Shown in pieces: positions 44,818 to 53,426 of a DNA stretch of 64,000 nucleotides. The notes below the pieces were generated by a model. It saw only the letters and a program-made list of their open reading frames with translations, was not told where the DNA came from and did not search any database. The first letter of the stretch is position 1. Each line of letters starts with the position of its first letter. The position numbers were made by a program, and so were the translations under genes. Origin of the DNA: Tolumonas lignilytica. Lineage in GTDB: Bacteria; Pseudomonadota; Gammaproteobacteria; Enterobacterales; Aeromonadaceae. The DNA lies in contig NZ_AZUK01000001.1 of the NCBI RefSeq assembly GCF_000527035.1, forward strand, positions 2,182,001 to 2,246,000, in the 5' to 3' direction.

Positions 44818-44850
44818 AAGAAAACCGCCGGTGGTTTCCCTGCCGGCGGT
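44815..44850 (-). terminator. Terminator of nrdD
   Basis: 8-bp stem ACCGCCGG / CCGGCGGT with an 11-base loop. Read leftward from nrdD it is followed by TTTTCTTTT. It lies directly after the convergent nitroreductase stop codon. Confidence 0.8.
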
Positions 44851-44876
44851 GTCATTCATGTGATGCAAAAACGCAG

Positions 44877-47015
44877 TTATTTGCCAAAACTCGGCAGATG
44901 TTTCACGCGGCGTTTCACTTCTTCCTGTTTACCTGCATTGAACGGGCGGGCATCGGGGCTACCGAGATAACCACACACCCGACGGGTTACGGAAACCTTG
45001 GTGGAGTCATGATTGCCGCATTTCGGGCAGGTAAAGCCCTTGCTGGTACATTCAAACTCTCCGGTAAAACCGCATTCATAACACTCGTCGATCGGCGTAT
45101 TGGTGCCGTAATAAGGCACGCGGTCATAGCTGTAATCCCAGACGTTTTCCAGCGCTTCCAGATTATGCTGAATGTTCGGATATTCACCGTAGCAGATGAA
45201 CCCGCCATTCGCGATTGGAGGATAAGCCATCTCGAAATCGATTTTCGCGTATGGATCGACTTTCTTCTCCACATCCAGGTGGAAGCTGTTGGTGTAATAG
45301 CCTTTATCAGTCACACCATCCCGCACACCAAAGGTTTTGGTATCCAGATGGCAGAAGCGATTGCACAGGTTCTCGCTCGGGGTGCTATACAGGCTGAAGC
45401 CGTAGCCGGTTTCATGTTTCCATTCATCTACCGCATCACGCAGTTTCTGGACGATAAGAACGGCCTTCTGACGCAGGGTTTCATCATCAAACACATGCTT
45501 CTGGTTACCATACAGTGCATTGATGGTCTCATGGACACCGATATAACCCAGCGAAATCGAGGCGCGGCCATTTTTGAAAATCTGAGCAATATCATCATCG
45601 GCTTTCAGACGTACACCACAAGCACCTTCCATATACAGGATCGGTGCCACACGCGCTTTCACGCCGTTCAGACGTTCAATGCGTGCCATCAGGGCTTTCT
45701 TGCATAAACGCAGACGGCCGTCGAGCAGATCAAAGAAATGTGCTTCGTCGCGGGCTTCCAGCGCAATACGCGGCAGGTTCAGGCTGACCACGCCCAGATT
45801 ATTCCGCCCTTCGTGGATCAGCTTGCCGTCTTCTTCATACACCCCCAGGAAGCTGCGGCAACCCATCGGGGTCTTGAACGAGCCGGTCACTTTCACGACC
45901 TGATCATAGTTCAGAATGTCTGGATACATGCGCTTGCTGGCACATTCCAGCGCCAGACGCTTGATATCGTAATTCGGATCGCTCTGCTTATGGTTGATGC
46001 CATCGCGGATCGCAAACACCAGTTTCGGGAACACGGCGGTCTTGTGGTTTTTACCCAGACCGGCGATCCGATTTTGCAGAATCGATTTCTGGATCAGGCG
46101 TGACTCCCAGCTTTCACCCAAGCCAAAGCCAAAGGTCACGAAGGGGGTCTGACCATTGGCAGTATGCAGAGTGTTGACCTCATATTCCAGCGACTGGAAG
46201 GCGTCATAACACTCTTTTTCGGTACGGGCATGGGCATAACCGTCAGCATCCGGGATCTGCCATTCTTCTGCTACCTGACGATGTTTTTCATAGCTCTTGG
46301 TCACATAGGGGGCCAATATTTCATCAATCCGGTTGATGGTCGTGCCGCCATAAATATGGCTAGCTACTTGAGCAATGATTTGAGCGGTTACGGCCGTGGC
46401 CGTTGAAATTGATTTTGGCGTATCAATTTCGGCATTTCCCATTTTGAAGCCGTGTGTCAGCATGCCTTCAATATCGATCAGCATACAGTTGAACATCGGG
46501 AAGAACGGCGAGTAATCGAGATCGTGAAAGTGGATCTCGCCGCTTTCATGCGCCTGTACCACATCGCGAGGCAGCATATGCTGTTTGGCGTAATGCTTGG
46601 CAACGATACCCGCCAGCAGATCGCGTTGCGTCGGGATCACTTTGCTGTCTTTGTTGGCATTCTCATTCAGCAGTTCGGCGTTGGTCTGCTGGATCAAGCC
46701 TTGGATCTCTTTATTGAGGCGGCCTTGTTTTTCACGGGCCAAATCACGATCATGACGGTATTCGATGTAGGCACGAGCGAGCGTCTTGTGCGGGCCTTCC
46801 ATCAACAGGTTTTCGACCAGCGTCTGTACTTCACTGATATCGACTTCATCACGCCCAGCTAACTGAGCGGCGATCTGACCAGCGACTGAGGCGCAATACG
46901 CGTCGTCTCTTACATTTACAGCTTCAGCCGCTTTTGCGACTGCGTGCCATATGCGTGAGCCATCAAACGATACGCGGCAGCCGTCGCGTTTGATTACCAG
47001 CGGTTTTGCTTGCAT
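44877..47015 (-). CDS. nrdD: Anaerobic (class III) ribonucleoside-triphosphate reductase
   Basis: NrdD makes deoxynucleotides without oxygen using a glycyl radical. The 712-residue protein has an N-terminal ATP-cone (VIKRDGCRVSFDGSRIWHAV..., about 5-95), the catalytic barrel with NCMLIDIEGML and the FKTPMGCRSFLG Cys region, a C-terminal zinc site CYECGF...CPKCGN, and the radical loop RVCGYLGSPDARPFNAGKQEE with Gly682. Nearly identical motifs occur in E. coli. The activase gene nrdG, usually adjacent, is absent: nrdD is followed by its own terminator and a convergent gene. Two NrdR boxes lie upstream. Confidence 0.97.
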   Translation of the reverse strand: MQAKPLVIKRDGCRVSFDGSRIWHAVAKAAEAVNVRDDAYCASVAGQIAAQLAGRDEVDISEVQTLVENLLMEGPHKTLARAYIEYRHDRDLAREKQGRLNKEIQGLIQQTNAELLNENANKDSKVIPTQRDLLAGIVAKHYAKQHMLPRDVVQAHESGEIHFHDLDYSPFFPMFNCMLIDIEGMLTHGFKMGNAEIDTPKSISTATAVTAQIIAQVASHIYGGTTINRIDEILAPYVTKSYEKHRQVAEEWQIPDADGYAHARTEKECYDAFQSLEYEVNTLHTANGQTPFVTFGFGLGESWESRLIQKSILQNRIAGLGKNHKTAVFPKLVFAIRDGINHKQSDPNYDIKRLALECASKRMYPDILNYDQVVKVTGSFKTPMGCRSFLGVYEEDGKLIHEGRNNLGVVSLNLPRIALEARDEAHFFDLLDGRLRLCKKALMARIERLNGVKARVAPILYMEGACGVRLKADDDIAQIFKNGRASISLGYIGVHETINALYGNQKHVFDDETLRQKAVLIVQKLRDAVDEWKHETGYGFSLYSTPSENLCNRFCHLDTKTFGVRDGVTDKGYYTNSFHLDVEKKVDPYAKIDFEMAYPPIANGGFICYGEYPNIQHNLEALENVWDYSYDRVPYYGTNTPIDECYECGFTGEFECTSKGFTCPKCGNHDSTKVSVTRRVCGYLGSPDARPFNAGKQEEVKRRVKHLPSFGK

Positions 47016-47064
47016 TTCTCATAGCCCTCGTGCTAATCCGACATTGTATGTCGTTGTGGTGGTA

Positions 47065-47080
47065 ATACTATATATAGTTC
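47065..47080. promoter_or_regulatory. NrdR box proximal to nrdD
   Basis: Contains the perfect palindrome ACTATATATAGT (47067-47078), matching the core of the NrdR box (consensus about acaCWATATATWGtgt). It is centred about 57 bases upstream of the nrdD start. Confidence 0.8.
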
Positions 47081-47095
47081 ATATTGAGGCGAATT

Positions 47096-47111
47096 TAACT
47101 ATATATTGCGA
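47096..47111. promoter_or_regulatory. NrdR box distal to nrdD
   Basis: AACTATATATTGCG carries the second NrdR-box core (47098-47109). It lies exactly 31 bp, three helix turns, from the first, the spacing known for paired NrdR boxes. Confidence 0.78.
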
Positions 47112-47140
47112 TTTTATTCAGGAGGATAGTTATTGTTTTT

Positions 47141-47154
47141 TTGATCTAAAACAG
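47141..47154. promoter_or_regulatory. Possible FNR site upstream of nrdD
   Basis: TTGAT-CTAA-AACAG, 8 of 10 matches to the FNR consensus, about 30 bases further upstream than the NrdR boxes. Anaerobic activation of nrdD by FNR is known in E. coli; this match alone is modest. Confidence 0.4.
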
Positions 47155-47277
47155 GGAATTGCCAGATTTGAGCAGCACTTCATCAGTGAAAAAAAGTGCA
47201 TTTTGTGATGTCAAAAGGCTTGAAAAATCTGTAGCCCTTGCAGAATGCGGGCTGACGTAAAATGTAATTTTTCTGTT

Positions 47278-47302
47278 AAAAAAAGAGCCACAGACGTGGC
47301 TC
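47278..47302 (-). terminator. Terminator of pckA
   Basis: 7-bp stem GAGCCAC / GTGGCTC with a 4-base loop, 42 bases after the pckA stop. Read leftward it runs into seven T. Confidence 0.85.
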
Positions 47303-47343
47303 GTTGATCAAGATTTTGGGGGTATTTCCCTGCCATCCATTAC

Positions 47344-48951
47344 TTAAGGTAATTGCGGCCCGGCGGCCACCAGACGTTTACCCTGTTCATTGTCGGTGTA
47401 TTGTGCAAAGTTCTTGATGAAGCGTTGCGCCAAATCTTCCGCTTTACGCTGCCATTCAGCCGGATCGGCATACGTATCACGCGGATCCAGGATCTGTGGG
47501 TTCACGCCGGGCAGATCAATCGGCATGGCCAGATTGAATATCGGCAAGGTTTTCATCGGTGCCTTGTCAATGGAACCATCCAGAATGGCATCAATGATGG
47601 CGCGGGTGTCATGGATCGAGATCCGCTTGCCGGTACCATTCCAGCCAGTGTTGACCAGATAGCAGCTGGCACCCGAGGCTTCCATCCGCTTGACCAAGAC
47701 TTCACTGTATTGGGTCGGATGCAGTGTCAGGAAGGCCTTACCAAAGCAGGCCGAGAAGGTGGGGGTGGGTTCGGTCACCCCGCGTTCGGTGCCTGCCAGT
47801 TTGGCAGTAAAACCAGCCAGGAAATGGTATTGGGTCTGATCATGTGTCAGTTTAGAGACCGGTGGCAACACGCCAAAAGCGTCCGCTGTCAGGAAGATCA
47901 CTTTCTGAGCCGGCCCGGCTTTGGATACCGGCTTCACAATGTTTTCTATGTGATAGATAGGGTAGGAAACCCGGGTGTTTTCAGTGATGGAGTTATCATC
48001 AAAATCGACGTGACCTTCGGCATCGACCGTGACGTTTTCCAGCAGGGCATCACGACGGATCGCATTGTAAATATCCGGCTCTGCCTCTTTGCTCAGCTTA
48101 ATGGTTTTGGCATAACAGCCGCCTTCAAAGTTGAACACGCCATCATCATCCCAGCCATGCTCGTCATCGCCGATCAACAGACGTTTAGGATCGGCCGACA
48201 GGGTGGTTTTCCCTGTTCCCGACAGGCCGAAAAAGATCGCTACATCTCCGTCTTTGCCGACGTTGGCAGAGCAGTGCATAGAAGCAATGCCGCGTAATGG
48301 CAGCAGGTAGTTCATGACAGAGAACAACCCTTTTTTCATTTCACCGCCATACCAGGTGCCACCAATGACCTGCATATTTTCGGTCAGATTGAAGGCAACA
48401 AAGTTTTCAGAATTCAGTCCCTGTTCTTTCCAGTTGGGGTTGGTCGTTTCAGAACCATTCAGTACCACAAAATCAGGTTCAAAGTTGACCAGTTCTGAAT
48501 CACTGGGGCGAATGAACATATTTTTGGCAAAATGAGCCTGCCAAGCCACCTCAGTAATGATGCGTACCGCCAGACGACTATCAGGGTTGGCACCACAGAA
48601 ACCATCAATGACAAACAAACGCTTGCCGGACAGCTCTTCCACGACCAGTTTTTTCAATTCAGACCAAATGGCTGGCGTGATGGGTTTGTTATCGTTCTTT
48701 CCCCCTTCTGACCACCAGACGGTATCACGGGTCGTATCATCCAATACCAGATATTTATCTTTGGGTGAACGGCCGGTAAAGACCCCGGTTTTGACATTAA
48801 TCGCACCGAGCTGGGTCACGACACCACGTTCATAACCCACCAGATTAGGATTGAGCTCCTCTTCATATAACTGATCATAAGAAGGGTTGCGGACAACTTC
48901 TTTTACGTTAGAAATACCATAGCGTTCGAGGTCTAAACGGGCAGTAGTCAT
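47344..48951 (-). CDS. pckA: Phosphoenolpyruvate carboxykinase (ATP)
   Basis: PckA interconverts oxaloacetate + ATP with PEP + CO2 + ADP, for gluconeogenesis or, in some fermenters, PEP carboxylation. The 535-residue protein has the ATP-PCK set: [11 protein letters not shown] (about 57), [30 protein letters not shown] (P-loop, about 235-263), [22 protein letters not shown], and the [13 protein letters not shown] adenine and Arg region. The start is ATG 48951 with AGGAG 8 bases upstream; a longer frame would add 30 Pro-rich residues lacking family support. Neighbour of hslO, as in vibrios. Confidence 0.96.
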   Translation of the reverse strand: MTTARLDLERYGISNVKEVVRNPSYDQLYEEELNPNLVGYERGVVTQLGAINVKTGVFTGRSPKDKYLVLDDTTRDTVWWSEGGKNDNKPITPAIWSELKKLVVEELSGKRLFVIDGFCGANPDSRLAVRIITEVAWQAHFAKNMFIRPSDSELVNFEPDFVVLNGSETTNPNWKEQGLNSENFVAFNLTENMQVIGGTWYGGEMKKGLFSVMNYLLPLRGIASMHCSANVGKDGDVAIFFGLSGTGKTTLSADPKRLLIGDDEHGWDDDGVFNFEGGCYAKTIKLSKEAEPDIYNAIRRDALLENVTVDAEGHVDFDDNSITENTRVSYPIYHIENIVKPVSKAGPAQKVIFLTADAFGVLPPVSKLTHDQTQYHFLAGFTAKLAGTERGVTEPTPTFSACFGKAFLTLHPTQYSEVLVKRMEASGASCYLVNTGWNGTGKRISIHDTRAIIDAILDGSIDKAPMKTLPIFNLAMPIDLPGVNPQILDPRDTYADPAEWQRKAEDLAQRFIKNFAQYTDNEQGKRLVAAGPQLP

Positions 48952-49145
48952 AAGTTTGCTCCTGTGTGTGACCAAAGGGGGAGTAGGTACAACTGGATTC
49001 AGTTTAGGAGCTTCTGGCGTTATTAATGCTGATGACTTCAAATAATGCGGATGAGCTTACAGTTTTTAGGGATTAAATTTATTTTGCGAGCAAGCCAACA
49101 GAATGTAGTCATTTGAGGTGTAAGAATACAGCGTTAAGATGGAGA

Positions 49146-49183
49146 GCGGAAAAGCCGGGTAATGGCAAAAAACCATTACCCGG
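49146..49183 (-). terminator. Terminator of the hslR-hslO unit
   Basis: 11-bp perfect stem CCGGGTAATGG / CCATTACCCGG with a 7-base loop. Read leftward it continues CTTTTCC. It is 33 bases beyond the hslO stop codon. Confidence 0.8.
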
Positions 49184-49215
49184 TGATTCCTTTACGGCCT
49201 AGGCCAGATTTGAAA

Positions 49216-50115
49216 TCAGTGTAAAACACCGTGTTCCTCAGCGGGAGGCGTCTGCTGATCGTTAAACAGGTGGGCGACATCATTCGCGGTAAAATGGTAT
49301 TCCGTGCCGCAATAATCGCAATCCATGCGGATCTCGTCACGTTCTTCCAGAATCGAATCTACCTCATCTTTACCTAACTGTTGCAGTGCCGATTCACAGC
49401 GGGCCCGGGAGCAGGTACAGACAAAATTGACCGCTTGCGGTTCAAACAGACGAACCTGTTCCTGATGGTACAAGCGATAGAGGATCTCTTCTGCGGGCAG
49501 ATTCAGCAGCTCTTCGCTTTTGATCGTATCCGTCAGCGTGATCACGTGTTCATAATCCAACGCCTGCTGCTCGTTGTTACTGTTTGGCATAGACTGAATT
49601 AACATGCCTGCAGCAGCCGGGTGTTCTTCGTTCTGTTCGTTTTTCAACCAGATGCGTGTTGGCAACTGTTCAGATTGGGCAAAGTAACTTTCCAGACAAG
49701 CGGCTAAGGTATCGCCATCTAGGGCCACAATTCCCTGATAACGTTCGCCTTCATCGGGAGTGATGGTGATCATCATATGACCTTTACCAATCAACTCATG
49801 CAACCCTGCGTTTTCGGCAATCACGCCTTCGTAGCGGGCAACACCACGCAGTTGCTGCTGATGATCACCATTAATTACCGCGAAACGAACAGGACCATCG
49901 CCTTGAAGTTGCACGGTAATCGAGCCTTCAAATTTCAGGGTCGCCGTCAGCAGACTGGTTGCCACCAGCAGCTCACTGAGCAGACGCTGGATGGCCAGAG
50001 GGTAGTGGTGACCACTCAACATATCTCTCGTGGTCTGGTTTAACTGTACCAGCTCACCGCGTATCTCATAATTTTCAAAGATAAAACGATGTAATTGATC
50101 CGGAGTTTGATTCAT
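49216..50115 (-). CDS. hslO: Redox-activated chaperonin Hsp33
   Basis: Hsp33 is a holdase chaperone that is switched on when oxidants release its zinc. The 299-residue protein has the redox switch near the C terminus: CTCSRARCESAL (CxC) followed by CDYCGTEYHF (CxxC). The N-terminal domain includes RFIFENYEIRGELVQL, LLSELLVATSLLTATLKFEGSITVQLQGDGPV and the linker EQNEEHPAAAGMLIQSMP. ATG 50115 fits the family start (MNQxDQLHRF); an upstream TTG at 50130 is unlikely. Downstream of hslR by 42 bases, as in E. coli. Confidence 0.95.
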   Translation of the reverse strand: MNQTPDQLHRFIFENYEIRGELVQLNQTTRDMLSGHHYPLAIQRLLSELLVATSLLTATLKFEGSITVQLQGDGPVRFAVINGDHQQQLRGVARYEGVIAENAGLHELIGKGHMMITITPDEGERYQGIVALDGDTLAACLESYFAQSEQLPTRIWLKNEQNEEHPAAAGMLIQSMPNSNNEQQALDYEHVITLTDTIKSEELLNLPAEEILYRLYHQEQVRLFEPQAVNFVCTCSRARCESALQQLGKDEVDSILEERDEIRMDCDYCGTEYHFTANDVAHLFNDQQTPPAEEHGVLH

Positions 50116-50157
50116 ATCAGAGGTTCTCAATGTTGAAGGTAGAATAACGCTGGAGCA

Positions 50158-50556
50158 TCATTCACCTTGTTTAAAACGTACCAGGTCACGTCGCTGTTTT
50201 TTATCCGGTTTGCTGTCAGGATGCGGTGCAAATAACGTATTGAGGCGATAGGCTTCCGCATTCCGCTCCCGTTTGGCAATACTTTCTTCACTTTCCACAT
50301 ACAGCGATTGCGCTTGCGGGGCAGAGAGGCGTTGCACACTTAATCCAAGCACCCGGATCTCTTTATCGTCATATCCCTGACGGATCCGAATCACTGCTCC
50401 CACCTCAACTTGCTTGCCGGGTTTGGTTCGCTGACCGTTATAGTGAACCTTGCCGCCTTCAATCATGCTACGGGCTAACGCACGGGTTTTATAAAAGCGA
50501 GCAGCCCAGAGCCATTTATCAAGACGGACTTCATTGTTCTCAGTTGCTTCCGGCAT
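50158..50556 (-). CDS. hslR: Ribosome-associated heat shock protein Hsp15
   Basis: Hsp15 binds free 50S subunits that carry a stalled nascent chain. The 132-residue protein has an N-terminal S4 RNA-binding domain: VRLDKWLWAARFYKTRALARSMIEGGKVHYNGQRTKPGKQVEVGAVIRI (about 10-58), and a basic C-terminal tail ending DKKQRRDLVRFKQGE. Cotranscribed with hslO and divergent from sspA. Confidence 0.94.
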   Translation of the reverse strand: MPEATENNEVRLDKWLWAARFYKTRALARSMIEGGKVHYNGQRTKPGKQVEVGAVIRIRQGYDDKEIRVLGLSVQRLSAPQAQSLYVESEESIAKRERNAEAYRLNTLFAPHPDSKPDKKQRRDLVRFKQGE

Positions 50557-50652
50557 GAATGCTCCTGAAGGGTTGGGTTAATAAATAGTTTATCAGAAGC
50601 AAAGATCAAGGCGAACAACTCACATAGTTCTATCCTCAAACTGCTGAAAATT

Positions 50653-50661
50653 TGATATACT
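50653..50661 (+). promoter_or_regulatory. Likely extended -10 promoter of sspA
   Basis: TGATATACT, an extended -10 (TG-N-TATACT), about 90 bases before the sspA start. It is followed by the GC-rich ACCCGGCC, a discriminator type linked to stringent control. No clear -35 is seen. Confidence 0.5.
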
Positions 50662-50751
50662 ACCCGGCCTGCTTGTGTTACCCACGTAATACACCCCGGA
50701 TTGATGATGGCTGTTGCCATCCTATTTTTCTTGTTCTGAATGGAGGGAACA

Positions 50752-51384
50752 ATGGCTTTCGCTGCCAACAAGCGCTCCGTCATGACCCTGTTCTCCGGCA
50801 ATGACATGTTTAGTCACCAGGTGCGTATTGTCCTGGCCGAGAAAGGCGTGACCTTTGATATCTGCATGGTGGATGTAAACAATCTGCCGGAAGAATTGCT
50901 GGAGTTGAATCCGTACAACTCTGTGCCCACTCTGGTTGATCGTGATCTGGTACTCTACACATCACGTATCATCATGGAATATCTGGACGAGCGTTTCCCA
51001 CATCCGCCTCTCATGCCGGTCTATCCGGTGGCGCGTGGTAACTGTCGCCTGATGATGCACCGTGTGGAACTGGACTGGTACACATTAGCAGACAAGATCC
51101 TGAACAATGCTCCGGATGCCGATGCTGCCCGCAAACAATTGCGTGAAAGCCTGCAATCGATGGCGCCACTGTTCCAGGAATATCCTTTCTTCATGAACGA
51201 AGAGTTCAGTCAGGTGGATTGCTACATGGCCCCCCTGATGTGGCGCTTGCCAATCATGGGTATTGAATTCACCGGCAAAGGTGCGAAGGAGCTGAAGGCT
51301 TATATGACGCGTTTATTTGAACGTGATTCATTCCAGGCTTCCTTGACTGATGTCGAACGTGAAATGCGCAACGGAATAATCTAA
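50752..51384 (+). CDS. sspA: Stringent starvation protein A
   Basis: SspA is a glutathione-transferase-fold protein that binds RNA polymerase and alters transcription in stationary phase and stress. The 210-residue protein has SVMTLFSGNDMFSHQVRIVLAEKGV (about 9-33), the NPYNSVPTLVDRDLVLYTSRIIMEYLDERFPHPPLMP turn typical of SspA (about 53-90), and a helical C-terminal domain. The start is ATG 50752 with a perfect GGAGG 5 bases upstream. Stop and sspB start overlap by one base. Confidence 0.96.
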   Translation: MAFAANKRSVMTLFSGNDMFSHQVRIVLAEKGVTFDICMVDVNNLPEELLELNPYNSVPTLVDRDLVLYTSRIIMEYLDERFPHPPLMPVYPVARGNCRLMMHRVELDWYTLADKILNNAPDADAARKQLRESLQSMAPLFQEYPFFMNEEFSQVDCYMAPLMWRLPIMGIEFTGKGAKELKAYMTRLFERDSFQASLTDVEREMRNGII

Positions 51385-51827
51385 TGGTACCGAACATGAC
51401 GCCTACGCGCCCCTATCTGCTACGGGCATTCTATGAATGGCTGTTGGATAACGACATGACACCGCATTTGCTGGTGGATGCCAATGCCAGGATGGTGCAA
51501 GTTCCCCAGCAATATGCGCGGGATGGGCAGATTGTTCTGAATATTGCTCCACAGGCGGTCGTGGCGTTTACCATGGATAACGAGGCGGTCAGCTTTAACG
51601 CCCGTTTTGGTGGTGTGCCACAACAGGTTTATATTCCGATGGCTGCTGTATTGGCAATTCATTCCCGTGAGAATGGTGCGGGTACCTTTTTCCCGCCAGA
51701 GCCAGCTTATGCGGCTTGGCAGGAAGAGAAAGTTGCTGCTTCATCAGAAGACAAATCTGCTGTGGATGATGACGATCCACAGCCACCGCGTCCTGAGGGC
51801 AGACCTACATTGCGCGTTATCAAATAA
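51384..51827 (+). CDS. sspB: ClpXP specificity adaptor SspB
   Basis: SspB delivers ssrA-tagged proteins to ClpXP. The 147-residue protein has the peptide-binding domain (about 8-110): RPYLLRAFYEWLLDNDMTPHLLVDA, VLNIAPQAVVAFTMDNEAVSFNARFGGVPQQVYIPMAAVLAIHSRENG. An acidic linker and the ClpX-binding tail RPTLRVIK follow at the extreme C terminus. Start codon overlaps the sspA stop (TAATG). Confidence 0.95.
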   Translation: MVPNMTPTRPYLLRAFYEWLLDNDMTPHLLVDANARMVQVPQQYARDGQIVLNIAPQAVVAFTMDNEAVSFNARFGGVPQQVYIPMAAVLAIHSRENGAGTFFPPEPAYAAWQEEKVAASSEDKSAVDDDDPQPPRPEGRPTLRVIK

Positions 51828-51831
51828 CATG

Positions 51832-51865
51832 AAAAAGGGAATCTGATGATTCCCTTTTTTGTTTC
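51832..51865. terminator. Bidirectional terminator between sspB and dolP
   Basis: 12-bp stem AAAAAGGGAATC / GATTCCCTTTTT with a 4-base loop and T-runs on both strands. It lies between the convergent sspB and dolP genes. Confidence 0.9.
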
Positions 51866-52444
51866 TTATTTTTGTACGTATTCAAAGACACGGATCACTT
51901 TCGACACACCGGATACATTCCGTGCGATTTCTACCGCCAGTTCCCCTTCATCATGCGTAACCATACCCATCAGATAAACCTGACTGTCTTCGGTAATAAC
52001 CTTGATATGGCTGCTATCAAAGTTTTTCTCCGCGATCAGCATGGTACGGACTTTAGACGTGATCCAGCTGTCATTGGTGCGCAAATCATACCCGATAGGG
52101 TCTGCTATTTTTATTTCATTATAAACCTTGCGAACACCATCTTGTTTTTCTGCCATGGCTTTTACTTCTTCGCTGTATTTCTGATGCGGGGTTTGCCCTA
52201 CCAGCAATACGATACCGTTGTTGCTGCTAACAGAAATATGGCTGATACGGGATATGTCAGGGCGGTTCGTCAGATCATGCCGAATATTTAATTCGATTTT
52301 TTCATCATCGACCTGTGCCGTAAGTGTGCGGCGATCCTTTGCAGCGACAACACCGGTTGTTGCGCCTCCAGCTAGTAAAACACCAACGCAACCTTGTAGT
52401 AGTAATAAACTGGCCAGCGAGATCGGAAGCAGTTTACGCAACAT
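51866..52444 (-). CDS. dolP: BON-domain outer membrane lipoprotein DolP
   Basis: DolP (YraP) is a lipoprotein that supports outer membrane integrity and acts near the BAM complex. The 192-residue precursor has a lipobox ending LQGC (Cys19), then two BON domains at about 45-115 (SRISHISVSSNNGIVLLVGQTP) and 122-190 (DSSHIKVITEDSQVYLMGMVTHDEGELAVEIARNVSGVSKVI). Downstream of diaA by 16 bases, in the conserved order lpoA-yraN-diaA-dolP. Confidence 0.94.
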   Translation of the reverse strand: MLRKLLPISLASLLLLQGCVGVLLAGGATTGVVAAKDRRTLTAQVDDEKIELNIRHDLTNRPDISRISHISVSSNNGIVLLVGQTPHQKYSEEVKAMAEKQDGVRKVYNEIKIADPIGYDLRTNDSWITSKVRTMLIAEKNFDSSHIKVITEDSQVYLMGMVTHDEGELAVEIARNVSGVSKVIRVFEYVQK

Positions 52445-52460
52445 AATAATTCCTCAATGG

Positions 52461-53039
52461 TTATTGGGGGAACAGAGTTTGATCTATCAGGTCGCTCAGG
52501 CAGTTCAGCACGAGCAAATGGATTTCCAGAATGCGCGAGAATCGCGCAGAAGGACAACGAATTTCGACATCACTTGGCCCAAGTAAGCCCGCAAGTTCGC
52601 CTCCATGACCGGTATTTAAAATCACCATAGTCATGTCGCGTGACAAGGCGGCTTCTGCTGCATGGATCAGTTCGCGGTTATCTTCTTCGGTTGTGATCAG
52701 CAACAGGATGTCACCTTGCAGTCCGAGCGCTCGGATCTGGTGGGCATAGACATCTTCAAATTTGCCATAATGGCTTAGGGAGCTCATCAGATTGCCGTCA
52801 CAGGTGAGTGCGATCGCAGGCAGAGAAGGTCGTGCTGTTTCAAAACGACTCATCAAATGAGACACAAATAACTGGGCAAGTGCGCCAGAGGCGCCATTAC
52901 CACAGGTGAGGATCTTATTACCGTTGAGTAGACAGATAGCCAGCATCTGGGCTGCTGTTTGAATACTTTCTGAAAGTATTTCAGCCGCAGCAATTTTTGT
53001 CTGAATACTTTCGGTAAAATTTTCTCTGATCCGATCCAA
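52461..53039 (-). CDS. diaA: DnaA initiator-associating protein DiaA
   Basis: DiaA is a SIS-domain protein that binds DnaA and helps timely replication initiation. The 192-residue protein has CGNGASGALAQLFVSHLMSRFE (about 46-67), LLLITTEEDNRELIHAAEAAL (about 111-131) and the final LEIHLLVLNCLSDLIDQTLFPQ typical of DiaA. GmhA, a sugar isomerase with the same fold, is the alternative, but the gene neighbours and C terminus favour DiaA. It follows yraN with a 9-base gap. Confidence 0.92.
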   Translation of the reverse strand: MDRIRENFTESIQTKIAAAEILSESIQTAAQMLAICLLNGNKILTCGNGASGALAQLFVSHLMSRFETARPSLPAIALTCDGNLMSSLSHYGKFEDVYAHQIRALGLQGDILLLITTEEDNRELIHAAEAALSRDMTMVILNTGHGGELAGLLGPSDVEIRCPSARFSRILEIHLLVLNCLSDLIDQTLFPQ

Positions 53040-53048
53040 ACCTTTCTC

Positions 53049-53426
53049 CTAAAATGCGTTTTTTAACCAGCTACACTGGTCATTATCGTACGATACTATG
53101 TCAAAACGGCAAGCCTGATGTGCTTCATTGATTTTTTGGCTGAGCAAATAATAACGCGCAGTATGCCGTATTTTTCGTTGTTTCGCCGGGGTAACGGAAG
53201 ATAATGCGCCGCCGTAATCAGATGACGCCCGATAGCGAACTTCGACAAACACCAGCGTTTGTTGTTCCCGCATGATGAGGTCTAATTCACCCTGACGACA
53301 GTGATAGTTGGCACAGACAAACAACAGGCCCTGTTGTTCTAGAAAACTGCGGGCCTGTTGTTCGTAATATTGACCTTTATTGCGCCGGTTGAGCGGCTGG
53401 GGGCGTTGTGGCTGGTTCTGGTTCAT
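53049..53426 (-). CDS. yraN: UPF0102 nuclease-like protein YraN
   Basis: A 125-residue protein of the YraN family, predicted to have an endonuclease-like fold: [19 protein letters not shown] (about 16-34), NYHCRQGELDLIMREQQTLVFVEVRYR with the Glu-Asp-x-Glu-type metal residues (about 41-67), and SVTPAKQRKIRHTARYYL. The function is unproven. Its first 50 bases overlap the end of lpoA in another frame, an unusually long overlap; the start is supported by QPLNRRNKG, where family similarity begins soon after. Confidence 0.9.
   Translation of the reverse strand: MNQNQPQRPQPLNRRNKGQYYEQQARSFLEQQGLLFVCANYHCRQGELDLIMREQQTLVFVEVRYRASSDYGGALSSVTPAKQRKIRHTARYYLLSQKINEAHQACRFDIVSYDNDQCSWLKNAF

Noticed and set aside
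48952-49041. 30-residue Pro-rich N-terminal extension of PckA
   Set aside because: A strong AGGAG-led ATG at 48951 coincides with the usual family start.
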